Assembly: GCA_013817465.1 (NCBI GenBank)
Contig: JACDCP010000033.1
Location: 1 to 15,685, forward strand
Reading direction: 5' to 3'
Source of the DNA: Gammaproteobacteria bacterium
GTDB taxonomy: Bacteria > Pseudomonadota > Gammaproteobacteria > Steroidobacterales > JACDCP01
DNA length: 15,685 bases
Both the position numbers and the translations under genes were made by a program. Below, in pieces: positions 6,168 to 15,246 of this stretch (position 1 is its first letter; every line of letters begins with the position of its first letter). Under the pieces are notes generated by a model, which had not been told where the DNA came from, searched no databases, and saw only the letters and a list, made by a program, of their open reading frames with translations.

Positions 6168-8108
6168 TCAGACGACCGGCTGCGCGCGGCCTCGCGCGAT
6201 CCGGTAGAGCACGTAGGCCAGCACCGCGACGACCGGCAGCCCCGGCAGGCCGGCCCAGGGCTCGTCCGCGATCGCGAGCACGCCTGCATCGCCGGAAACG
6301 ACGATCGGTATGGCCATGAAAATGCCGATCAGGGCCTCGCCGGTGATCAATCCGGCAGCAAACAGCATGCCGGAACGCATGTTCTTCGCAGTTTCGACCG
6401 CGGAACGGCGCCGCGCACTGTAGTTTGCGGCGAGCGCGGAAAGGATGCCGCCGAAGAATATAGGCACCGACAGCTCGAGGGGCAGATAAATGCCTACCGC
6501 GACGGCGAGCACCGGTGTACGAAACCTGGCGCGCCTCGCCTTGAGAATCTCGTCGACAACAATGATCGCGATGCCGATGCCGACGCCGATGCCGACCATG
6601 GTCCACGGCAGTCCGCCGCCGAACACGCCGTTGGCCACAGAGGCCATGAGCGTCGCCTGAGGAGCGAGCAGCGGATCCGGGTGCGCTTCGGTCGGCACGC
6701 CGATGCCGTAGGCTTTGAGCAGGAGGTTGAGGATCGGCGCCAGCACGAATACTGCTGAGACCGCCCCTATGCTGAGCGCGAGCTGTTGTTTCCACGGTGT
6801 GGAGCCTACGATGTAGCCGGCTTTCAGATCCTGCAGATTATCGCCCGCGATGGCAGCGGCGCAGCAGACCACCGCGCCGATGAGGATCGCGGCGGCAGCG
6901 CCGACGGCCGAATCGGGTCCCATCAGCCACAACAGGAGAAGCGCGGCGAACAGAATAGTCGCAATGGTGATGCCGGAAATCGGGTTGTTCGACGAGCCGA
7001 CCAGGCCCGCCATGTAACCCGCGACGGACGAGAACAGAAAGCCGGCTACGACCATGATCAGGGTCATGACGAGGCCGATGCCGAAGCTGTCCACAATCTG
7101 CTGGTAAAGAAAGAAAATCGGGATCACGAACAACACGATGCCGCCGAGCACGAACTGCATCGGTGTATCCATTTCGGTATGGTGCACGACGGTGCCCGAG
7201 CGGGCCGACGAGTATTGCCGCATGCCGCTCTTTACGCCCGACAGGATCGAGTTGCGCAGCGAGACGAGTGCCCAGATGCCGCCGATCAGCATGGCGCCCA
7301 CGCCGAGGTAGCGGATCTGCGTCGCCCAGATCGTTCCGGCCGCATCGGTCGCGGATGCGCCGCCGGCGATCTGAGCGGCAATGACCGGGTCGCTGTCCGC
7401 GAAGAACGTCGAGTAAATCGGTATGCCGATATACCACGAGATCGCGCCACCGGCGAAAACCAGCACGGCGATGTTGAAGCCGACGATATAGCCCACGCCG
7501 AGCAGGGCGGGCGACAGGTTCGTGCCGACATAGGCAATGGTGCTCTGGCCGGCGTACGTCGCGGCCTGCGCGGTGCCGCTCCAGAGCCTGAGCCCGGTCT
7601 CGGCGAACTTGATGAGCCCGCCGGCGATGGCCGCGAAGGCCAGATACTTGAGGCCGCTGCCCGGATCCTCGCCCACCTTGAGCACCTCGGCCGTCGCGAC
7701 TCCTTCGGGATACGCCAGCTTCTGCTCGACGATCAGCGAACGCCGCAGCGGAATCGAGAACAGCACGCCGAGCAGGCCGCCGAGACCGGCGATCGCCGTC
7801 ACCCACCAGTAATCGAAGACCTGCCAGTAGCCGAGAATGATGAGCGCCGGCAAGGTGAAGATGACGCCCGCGGCTACCGACTGGCCGGCCGAGGCGGTGG
7901 TCTGCACGATGTTGTTCTCGAGGATGTTCGATTCGCGGAAGAAGCTCAGCACGGCCATCGAGACGACCGCGGCCGGGATGGAGGCCGAGACCGTCAAGCC
8001 GGCGAACAAACCGAGGTAAGCATTGGCGCCGGCCAGCACCACGGCCAGCACGACGCCGAGGATCATGCCCTTGACGGTGATCTGCGGCGGCGGAGTATCG
8101 GAGCGCAT
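6168..8108 (-). CDS. OPT family oligopeptide transporter
   Basis: 646 residues, typical of bacterial OPT proteins, with about 14-16 hydrophobic segments throughout. Diagnostic stretches are GANAYLGLFAGLTVSASIPA in the first span, NILENNIVQTTASAGQSVAAG, and EQKLAYPEGVATAEVLK, which match the prokaryotic OPT/YSL group. These are inner-membrane, proton-coupled importers of oligopeptides or, in some branches, metal chelates. The peptide role is favoured here by the neighbouring M2 peptidase and POT transporter; an iron-siderophore role is the alternative. ATG 8108 is preceded by AAGAGA, a modest ribosome-binding site. The 61-base gap from the M2 gene contains a GC-rich hairpin repeat. The gene looks intact from start to stop. 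Confidence 0.93.
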   Translation of the reverse strand: MRSDTPPPQITVKGMILGVVLAVVLAGANAYLGLFAGLTVSASIPAAVVSMAVLSFFRESNILENNIVQTTASAGQSVAAGVIFTLPALIILGYWQVFDYWWVTAIAGLGGLLGVLFSIPLRRSLIVEQKLAYPEGVATAEVLKVGEDPGSGLKYLAFAAIAGGLIKFAETGLRLWSGTAQAATYAGQSTIAYVGTNLSPALLGVGYIVGFNIAVLVFAGGAISWYIGIPIYSTFFADSDPVIAAQIAGGASATDAAGTIWATQIRYLGVGAMLIGGIWALVSLRNSILSGVKSGMRQYSSARSGTVVHHTEMDTPMQFVLGGIVLFVIPIFFLYQQIVDSFGIGLVMTLIMVVAGFLFSSVAGYMAGLVGSSNNPISGITIATILFAALLLLWLMGPDSAVGAAAAILIGAVVCCAAAIAGDNLQDLKAGYIVGSTPWKQQLALSIGAVSAVFVLAPILNLLLKAYGIGVPTEAHPDPLLAPQATLMASVANGVFGGGLPWTMVGIGVGIGIAIIVVDEILKARRARFRTPVLAVAVGIYLPLELSVPIFFGGILSALAANYSARRRSAVETAKNMRSGMLFAAGLITGEALIGIFMAIPIVVSGDAGVLAIADEPWAGLPGLPVVAVLAYVLYRIARGRAQPVV

Positions 8109-8136
8109 TTGTCGGTCTCTTTTTGTCGTGAGTCAC

Positions 8137-8157
8137 CCCCTCCACTCCGGGGAGGGG
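8137..8157. repeat. GC-rich hairpin repeat between M2 and OPT genes
   Basis: CCCCTCC (8137-8143) and GGAGGGG (8151-8157) form perfect 7-bp arms around a 7-base loop, flanked by a second GGGGGAGGG run at 8161-8169 that could pair instead. Such CCCCTCC/GGAGGGG intergenic elements are scattered in many GC-rich genomes. Here it lies in the transcript between two co-oriented genes, where it could stabilise upstream mRNA or attenuate OPT expression. There is no strong T-run on the - strand. Whether it is repeated elsewhere cannot be seen in this window. Confidence 0.45.
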
Positions 8158-8169
8158 CCAGGGGGAGGG

Positions 8170-10005
8170 CTACCAGCCGCAGCTTTGGCCTTCGTTCTGC
8201 TCCTCGAGCCAGCCCATCAGCGGCTCGAAGTAATCGATGATCGCCGAGGCATCCATTTCGCCGGACCCCGTCGCCGCCTCGAGCGCCTCAGGCCAGGGCT
8301 GGCTCGCGCCGAGCTCCATCATCGACCACAACCGGGCGCCCGCGGCCTCATTCTCGTAAATCGAGCACTCATGGATCGGCCCTTCGTGTCCACCGGCCTC
8401 GCACAGCGCGCGGTGGAACTGGAACTGCAGGATGTGGGCCAGGAAGTAGCGCGTGTACGGCGTGTTCGCCGGAATGTGATACTTCGCGCCCGGGTCGAAG
8501 TCTTCCTCGCTGCGCGGCACCGGCGCGGAGACCCCCTGATACTGCCTGCGCAGGTCCCACCAAGCCGCGTTGTACGCCTCCGGCGGGATCTTGCCGGCGA
8601 ACACGTCCCAACGCCACTGGTCGATGAGCTTGCCGAATGGCAGGAACGCAATCTTGTCGAGCGCGAGCTTCATCTGCTGGTTGATGACCGCCTCGTCGCT
8701 CGTCGCCACATCCTCGGCTAAACCGATTTCAGCCAGGTAAGCAGGGGTCATCGACAAGGTCATGGTATCGCCGATGCCCTCGTGGAAGCCGTCGTGAGCG
8801 CCGGACTTGTAGAGCGGCGGCAGGTCCCTGTAGGCGAGGTAGTAATAGATGTGGCCCAGCTCGTGGTGCAGCGTGGATAAATGCTCGAAAGTCGGCAACA
8901 CGCACTGCTTGATGCGCACGTCCTCGCCGCCGTCGAGCGGCCAGGCGCTCGCGTGACATACCACGTCACGATCGCGAGGCTGCGTGAGCATCGAGCGCTC
9001 GTAGAAGGTGTCGGGCAGCTCGGGCATGCCCAGGGAAACAAAGAAGTTTTCTCCGGTCTTCGCCATGCGCACCGCGTCGTAGTCCTGTTCCTCGAGGGCT
9101 GCGGTGACATCGACGCCGGGCACGCCGGGGAAAGGCTCGACGAGCGGGTAGATGTTGCCCCACTCCTGCGCCCACATGTTGCCGAGCAGATGAGCGGGAA
9201 TCGGCTCGCCGGCAGGCACCCTCTCCTCTCCATATTCCTCGGCGAGCTGGTCGCGGACATAGCAGTGCAGCTCATCGTACAGCGGCTTCACCTGACCCCA
9301 GAGCCGTTCGGCCTCCTGCTCGAACTCCGCTGGCGACATCTCGTATTTCGATTTCCACAGCTCGCCCAGATTGTCGAAGCCGAGCTCGCGCGCGCCGGCG
9401 TTCGTCAGCTCGACGAAGCGACTGTACCCGTCGCGCATCTGCGGCGAAATCGTGCGCCAGCCGGTCCAGAGGTCGAGAAGCTGATCGTAATCGCGGCTGT
9501 CGGACATGATCTCCACCATCTCGGGCAGATCGAGGCAGTCGTCGCCCTCGGCGCCCTCGGGGCAGTACTTGGCGGCGCCGTAGGTGCCCTCCATCTCCGT
9601 CGTGATGCGCGCGAGCTCGGCGCGCTTTGCCGGATCGTCAGGCGCCGGCGCTGATGTGCCGAGCTTGAGCAGCATGATCTGGCGCTCTGCATCCGGGCTC
9701 ATTTCCGTGCCTTCGTATTGCGCGGCCTCCTCAACGGCCCGGGTGAAGAACTCGAGCGAGCGCTCGCTCGCGCCCGCTGCAATGACGGCGGTGTCCTTGG
9801 TGATATAGGTGGCGCGCACCCACTCGGCCGCGCCGGTTTCGCGGTTCAGTTCCTCCAGCTCGTCATTGATGCGCGCAACGAACTCCTCGGGCGTCTCTGC
9901 CGGCTTCGCGGCATCCGCTTCGATGTTCGCGGGTGCGCTGACCGTGCTGTCGCAAGCGGAAAGGGCCAGACCGGCGAGCGCGGCCAGAAGCCATGCAATC
10001 TTCAT
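8170..10005 (-). CDS. M2 family peptidyl-dipeptidase (ACE-like) lipoprotein
   Basis: 611 residues. A lipoprotein signal ends at LSAC (Cys18); Asp at +2 would, by the enteric rule, retain it in the inner membrane facing the periplasm. The rest is one ACE-type zinc metallopeptidase domain that removes C-terminal dipeptides. Zinc site: His381-Glu-Leu-Gly-His385 plus Glu409 in HEGIGD, with the same 24-residue gap as in ACE (His387 to Glu411). Transition-state residues align as His510 (AKYHIP) and Tyr520 (PYTRY), corresponding to ACE His513 and Tyr523, and Lys508 to Lys511. Chloride ligands also appear kept: Arg519 (ACE Arg522), Trp482 and Arg486 in WWDLR (ACE Trp485, Arg489). ATG 10005 has GAGG six bases upstream. 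It follows the POT gene by 69 bases in the same direction, so the dipeptides it releases fit that importer. Complete, with no missing key residue. Confidence 0.96.
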   Translation of the reverse strand: MKIAWLLAALAGLALSACDSTVSAPANIEADAAKPAETPEEFVARINDELEELNRETGAAEWVRATYITKDTAVIAAGASERSLEFFTRAVEEAAQYEGTEMSPDAERQIMLLKLGTSAPAPDDPAKRAELARITTEMEGTYGAAKYCPEGAEGDDCLDLPEMVEIMSDSRDYDQLLDLWTGWRTISPQMRDGYSRFVELTNAGARELGFDNLGELWKSKYEMSPAEFEQEAERLWGQVKPLYDELHCYVRDQLAEEYGEERVPAGEPIPAHLLGNMWAQEWGNIYPLVEPFPGVPGVDVTAALEEQDYDAVRMAKTGENFFVSLGMPELPDTFYERSMLTQPRDRDVVCHASAWPLDGGEDVRIKQCVLPTFEHLSTLHHELGHIYYYLAYRDLPPLYKSGAHDGFHEGIGDTMTLSMTPAYLAEIGLAEDVATSDEAVINQQMKLALDKIAFLPFGKLIDQWRWDVFAGKIPPEAYNAAWWDLRRQYQGVSAPVPRSEEDFDPGAKYHIPANTPYTRYFLAHILQFQFHRALCEAGGHEGPIHECSIYENEAAGARLWSMMELGASQPWPEALEAATGSGEMDASAIIDYFEPLMGWLEEQNEGQSCGW

Positions 10006-10074
10006 GATCTACCTCGGGGCTGCCTGGCCAAGGTTCAACTGAGACCGTCACTGGCGGAAGCACGAGCGAACCGG

Positions 10075-11598
<1,524 letters not shown>

Positions 11599-11644
11599 GC
11601 TTCTTGATGCTTTTTCTGTCGGCCCATGACGTTTACCGTGCTAT

Positions 11645-11673
11645 GGTTTACGGACAATCGAAGCCGGAGTCAA
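11645..11673 (-). promoter_or_regulatory. Candidate sigma70 promoter of the POT-M2-OPT cluster
   Basis: Read on the - strand, TTGACT (11673-11668) matches the -35 consensus at 5 of 6, followed by exactly 17 bases and TAAACC (11650-11645), a poor -10 (3 of 6). Transcription would start near 11638, about 40 bases before the POT start codon. The poor -10 suggests dependence on an activator or low basal strength. Confidence 0.4.
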
Positions 11674-11689
11674 GACAGGGCGTGTCTTG
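11671..11689. promoter_or_regulatory. 19-bp dyad, possible operator, overlapping the POT -35
   Basis: CAAGACA, GGGCG, TGTCTTG is a perfect 7-5-7 inverted repeat. It overlaps three bases of the candidate -35 (11668-11673) and lies in the divergent region between the POT gene (-) and the plug lipoprotein gene (+). The size and symmetry fit a dimeric transcription factor site; a regulator bound here would block or adjust the POT promoter. No regulator gene is in the window. It could also fold as RNA in a + strand leader. Confidence 0.45.
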
Positions 11690-11795
11690 CAGGTCATTCT
11701 ACAGCTCCGGCTCCGGAACTAATTCTGCGGAGTCACATCGAACAGGAGTAGACCTTACCAGGACAGAATCGCGACATAACGTGTCTGGAGTCAGC

Positions 11796-12101
11796 ATGAA
11801 AAATCTCTGCAACGGGATTCTCTCGGTTCGCGGACGGGCGGCGACCAGCGTGCTGGCAATGACGCTTGCCGCCTGCGCCGCCACCCTGCAACCCGAGGAT
11901 ATCAACGAGACAGCCCATGCCGTGCAGCCGATCGAAGTTTCGGCCTCGCGAGTGGACAAGGTCAGCGTCCGACCGGGACGCGACATTCCGCAGACCCTGT
12001 CACCAATGACGATATTCACCGCTGAGGATATCCACGGCAGCGGTTATCGTGACATCGGCAGCGCCCTGCAGTCGTTGTCACCGTTCGTCGGTGGCCGCTG
12101 A
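11796..12101 (+). CDS. Small lipoprotein resembling a stand-alone TonB-receptor plug
   Basis: 101 residues from ATG 11796, with GGAG 5 bases upstream. A signal peptide ends at a lipobox L24-A-A-C27; Ala at +2 predicts outer-membrane sorting by the enteric rule. The mature part reads like the start of a TonB-dependent receptor plug: IEVSASRVDK, then SPMTIFTAEDIHGSGYRDIG and SALQSLSPFVGG. Ordinary receptors run on into a 500-700 residue barrel, but this frame stops right after the plug-like helix. The following 200 bases hold no barrel sequence in any + strand frame that I can see. So it is either a true plug-only lipoprotein or the stump of a lost receptor. The clean stop, good ribosome-binding site and lipobox (not a receptor-type signal peptide) favour a genuine short protein. 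Function unknown; the neighbouring M16 protease suggests envelope peptide handling (inference). Confidence 0.7.
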   Translation: MKNLCNGILSVRGRAATSVLAMTLAACAATLQPEDINETAHAVQPIEVSASRVDKVSVRPGRDIPQTLSPMTIFTAEDIHGSGYRDIGSALQSLSPFVGGR

Positions 12102-12175
12102 CGGGTCACCGTCCTCGCCGGCCTGACGACTGAACGGACCGTCACTTCGTATCGCCCGGAGCGCGCCGCTTTCCG

Positions 12176-12208
12176 GCTCTGAAAAGTCCTGGATGGACTG
12201 TTCAGAGC
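12176..12208 (+). other. Strong hairpin between plug lipoprotein and M16 protease genes
   Basis: Arms GCTCTGAA (12176-12183) and TTCAGAGC (12201-12208) are perfect. Inside them AGTCC (12185-12189) pairs with GGACT (12195-12199), with one A-G mismatch and a TGGAT loop. It begins 74 bases after the lipoprotein stop and ends 95 bases before the M16 start. It could be a terminator (only TT then CCC follows, so weak), an mRNA-stabilising structure or a leader element of the protease gene. The rest of 12102-12303 shows no gene. Confidence 0.5.
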
Positions 12209-12303
12209 TTCCCTGGATTCCGTTTCGGCGGTACCTTGCCGCGTATCGGTAAAGCACGATCGGGGAGTACCCGCTCGAGCCCCGTCTCCAGGAGCAGAAT
12301 CAC

Positions 12304-15195
12304 GTGAAGCGAACCGCACGACCGCGCCCATTGCTGGCGTCTGTGTTTTTTCTCACCCTTGCCGGCGGTTTGCCGGCTGCCGGCGCGGCGCCGGCAGAAG
12401 ACGCCGGAGGATCCCCGGACGTGAGCGAACGGATTTTCGACTTTCCTTATCTGACCAGCGAGCTCCCGAACGGCCTGCGCGTGATCATCGTGCCCACGGA
12501 CTATCCGGACGTCGTCACGCTGCAGGTGCCGGTGCAGACCGGTTCGCGCAACGAAGTCGAGGAAGGCAAGTCCGGTTTTGCGCATTTCTTCGAGCATATG
12601 ATGTTTCGCGGCACGGAGAAGTACCCGCCGGATCTCTATGGCTCGATCATGAAGAACGCAGGCGCCGATCAGAACGCGTACACGACGGACGACTACACGA
12701 ATTACCACGTGACGTTCACCAGGCCGGATCTGGAGAAAGTCATCGAGGTCGAGGCCGATCGCTTTCGGAATCTGAAATATTCCGAGGAGCAGTTCCGGAC
12801 CGAGGCGCAGGCAGTCAAGGGCGAATACCTGAAGAATTACTCGAATCCGCTGCAGAAGCTCTTCGAGACCCTGCAGGAGCGCGCCTTTACGGTGCACCCG
12901 TACCGGCACACGACCATGGGCTTCATTGCGGACATCGAGGACATGCCGAACCAGATGGAGTACTCGAAGTTGTTCTTCGATCGCTGGTACCGGCCGGGCA
13001 AAACGAACCTGATAGTTGTCGGTGATGTCGACCCTGAGGCGACGTTCCGGCTCGTCAAGAAACACTGGGGCCGCTGGAAGCCGGGCGACTTCTCGATCGA
13101 AATACCGCAGGAACCGCCGCCGGAGGCGCCTGCCTACGCGCACGTCGAGTGGGACGCGCCGACCCAGCCCTGGTATGTCATGGCCTTCCGCGGACCGGCG
13201 TTCGATGCGAACGAGATGGCGATGCCGGTCATGGACATCGTATCGCAGATTTTCTTCTCCGAATCGTCCGATCTTTATCAGAAGCTCGTCATCGAGGAAC
13301 AGCTCGTCGACCAGCTCTTCCCGTACTTCCCCAACCAGATCGACCCGGGGCTGCTCGTGGTCGGGGCGCGACTGACCGATCCGGAGCACGCCGCGGCCGT
13401 GCGCGACGCGATCCTGGACACGCTCGTGCAGGTCCGCAGTGAGCGCGTCGATGAGGATGAGCTCGAGCGAACCAAGGCACGGCTGCGATATGGGTTCGCG
13501 GCGCAGATGGACAGCTCCGAAGCGATCGGCGCGATTCTCGCGAGCTACGCGCATTTCGAGCGCATGCCCGTGGAGACGATCAACGCGCTGTATCGCAGCT
13601 ACGATGCCGTTACCTCCGACGATGTTCTCGAGTATGCGAACCGATATTTCATCGACAACGGTCGCACCGTCGTGACGCTGTCGCACGAGGCCTCCATGCA
13701 GGCGGTTGCCGGAACGCCGTCTATCGATGCGCGTGTCGCGCAGCTCGCAGAGCGCGAGACGGCCACGCTGAACGTCATCGAAATGCGCTCCGATACGGCG
13801 CCGCTGGTGGATTTATCGCTGGTATTCCACACCGGTGCGGTGGCCGACCCGGCCGGCAAGCGCGGCCTCGCTGTGCTGACAGCCGCCATGGTCACGGACG
13901 GCGGTTCCCTGATGCGCACGATTCAGGAGATCAATGACGCCATGTATCCGATGGCCGCAAGTTTCGATGCGCAGGTCGACAAGGAAATGACGCGGTTGTC
14001 AGGCAGCATCCACAAGGACAATCTGGAGGCCTGGTACCGGCTGGCGCGCGAGCAGCTCTTGAGCCCCGGATGGCGCGAGGAAGATTTCGAGCGTCTGAAG
14101 ACGCAGCAGATCAACGCCGTGCGGACTGACCTCGTCGGCAATAATGACGAAGAGCTGGGCAAGGAAGTCCTCTACCGATTCATCTACGGCGACGACCATC
14201 CATACGGCAGCCTGAATTTCGGCGCCACGGACGACATCGAGCGGATGACGCTCGGCGACGTCAAGGCTTTCTATGCGCAACACTACACGCGCAACAACCT
14301 GACCGTGGGGATTGCCGGCGGATACGACGCCGGTTTCGTGGCGCGCCTCGAGGAAGATTTCGCCAGCATTCCCGCAGGCCGGAGCGAAGCCGTCGAGCTG
14401 CCGCCTGTGCCGGGCGCCCGGGCGCATGCGGCACGTATCATCGAGAAGGAAACGCCGGCGGTCGCCGTGTCTTTCGGCTTTCCCATCGATGTGCGGCGCG
14501 GCGACGACGACTGGGTGGCGCTCTGGCTGGTTCGCTCCTGGCTCGGCGAGCACAGGAATTCCAACGCGCAACTCTACCAGCGCATCCGCGAAACGCGCGG
14601 CATGAACTATGGCGATTACGCGTACATCGAATATTTCCCGCGCGGCATGTTCCAGTTCTACCCGGATCCGAATCTCGGCCGGCGACAGCAGATTTTCCAG
14701 GTCTGGCTGCGGCCGCTGCGCGACAATAACGACGCGCATTTCGCGACGCGCGCCGCGTTGTACGAGATGCAGAAAGTGCTGGAAAACGGTTTGACGGAGG
14801 AGGAGTTCGAAGCTTCGCGTAATTTCCTGAACAAATTCGTCAGCCTGCTGACCAAGACGCAATCACGCCAGCTCGGCTACGCCATCGACAGCGAGTACTA
14901 CGGTTTGCAGGGATTCGCAGAGTACGTGCGCGCCGGCCTCGCCGGCCTGACCGTCGAGGAAGTCAACCGCGCCATTCGCCGGCATCTGCAGACCGACGAC
15001 GTGAAATTCGTCTTTGTGACGGCGGATGCCGGGGACCTGCGTCGCCGCCTCATCGCCAATGAACCTTCGCCGCTCGAATACAACTCGCCGAAGCCCGAGG
15101 ATCTGCTCGAGGAAGACCGCATCATCCAGGTGCTGCCGCTGGCGTTTATCGAGCAAAACGTCGAAGTCGTGCCGGCCGACACGCTTTTCAGGTAG
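12304..15195 (+). CDS. Secreted M16 (pitrilysin) family zinc metalloprotease, two-lobe
   Basis: 963 residues. GTG 12304 has AGGAG ending 9 bases upstream and yields a Sec signal peptide: basic MKRTARPRP, hydrophobic LLASVFFLTLAGG, and a small-residue cleavage region near AAGAA-P. No lipobox Cys, so it is probably periplasmic. The N-terminal lobe carries the inverted zinc motif HxxEH as His94-Phe-Phe-Glu97-His98, with the third ligand Glu174 in AVKGEYLKN, 76 residues after His98, as usual. The C-terminal lobe (about 480-960) lacks a zinc motif but keeps the substrate-closing Arg/Tyr region (QLYQRIRETRGMNYGDY). The length matches bacterial two-domain 'insulinase family' zinc proteases. These degrade peptides enclosed in a clamshell chamber, which fits the peptide-utilisation neighbours. 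No frameshift or missing catalytic residue seen. It converges with the S9 gene. Confidence 0.95.
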   Translation: MKRTARPRPLLASVFFLTLAGGLPAAGAAPAEDAGGSPDVSERIFDFPYLTSELPNGLRVIIVPTDYPDVVTLQVPVQTGSRNEVEEGKSGFAHFFEHMMFRGTEKYPPDLYGSIMKNAGADQNAYTTDDYTNYHVTFTRPDLEKVIEVEADRFRNLKYSEEQFRTEAQAVKGEYLKNYSNPLQKLFETLQERAFTVHPYRHTTMGFIADIEDMPNQMEYSKLFFDRWYRPGKTNLIVVGDVDPEATFRLVKKHWGRWKPGDFSIEIPQEPPPEAPAYAHVEWDAPTQPWYVMAFRGPAFDANEMAMPVMDIVSQIFFSESSDLYQKLVIEEQLVDQLFPYFPNQIDPGLLVVGARLTDPEHAAAVRDAILDTLVQVRSERVDEDELERTKARLRYGFAAQMDSSEAIGAILASYAHFERMPVETINALYRSYDAVTSDDVLEYANRYFIDNGRTVVTLSHEASMQAVAGTPSIDARVAQLAERETATLNVIEMRSDTAPLVDLSLVFHTGAVADPAGKRGLAVLTAAMVTDGGSLMRTIQEINDAMYPMAASFDAQVDKEMTRLSGSIHKDNLEAWYRLAREQLLSPGWREEDFERLKTQQINAVRTDLVGNNDEELGKEVLYRFIYGDDHPYGSLNFGATDDIERMTLGDVKAFYAQHYTRNNLTVGIAGGYDAGFVARLEEDFASIPAGRSEAVELPPVPGARAHAARIIEKETPAVAVSFGFPIDVRRGDDDWVALWLVRSWLGEHRNSNAQLYQRIRETRGMNYGDYAYIEYFPRGMFQFYPDPNLGRRQQIFQVWLRPLRDNNDAHFATRAALYEMQKVLENGLTEEEFEASRNFLNKFVSLLTKTQSRQLGYAIDSEYYGLQGFAEYVRAGLAGLTVEEVNRAIRRHLQTDDVKFVFVTADAGDLRRRLIANEPSPLEYNSPKPEDLLEEDRIIQVLPLAFIEQNVEVVPADTLFR

Positions 15196-15196
15196 G

Positions 15197-15212
15197 GCCG
15201 AGTTTATTCGGC
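15197..15212 (+). terminator. Short stem-loop just after the M16 stop
   Basis: GCCGA (15197-15201) and TCGGC (15208-15212) pair around GTTTAT, starting one base after the protease stop codon. The stem is short and no T-run follows, so it is at best a weak terminator. The stronger REP-like palindrome follows 13 bases later and may finish the job. Confidence 0.3.
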
Positions 15213-15225
15213 GCTCGCGTGCCTG

Positions 15226-15246
15226 GCCGGCTGAAGCCGGCGCTAC
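15226..15246 (-). repeat. REP-like palindrome with GTAG head
   Basis: GCCGGC (15226-15231), TGAA, GCCGGC (15236-15241) is a perfect 6-bp stem with a tetraloop. On the - strand it reads GTAGCGCCGGCTTCAGCCGGC, which has the GTAG tetranucleotide plus GC-rich imperfect hairpin that typifies REP elements mobilised by RAYT transposases in gammaproteobacteria. It lies between two convergent genes, the usual REP location, and could terminate both transcripts. The TAG of GTAG coincides with the frame-restored stop codon of the S9 gene. Only one copy is in the window, so the repeat nature is inference. Confidence 0.55.

Noticed and set aside
6786..8240. A 484-codon + strand open frame opposite the OPT transporter
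   Set aside because: Low-complexity charged translation typical of the complement of a membrane protein gene; no domain.
12102..12175. Remains of a TonB receptor barrel after the plug-like lipoprotein
   Set aside because: The frame after the stop reads through about 26 codons of unrelated sequence; no beta-barrel-like pattern or receptor motif was visible.
12202..13686. A 494-codon open frame on the - strand opposite the M16 protease
   Set aside because: It is the antisense shadow of a GC-rich gene. The + strand frame has the HxxEH motif, third zinc ligand and signal peptide, while the - frame is rich in Arg/His/Asp/Val repeats with no recognisable domain.
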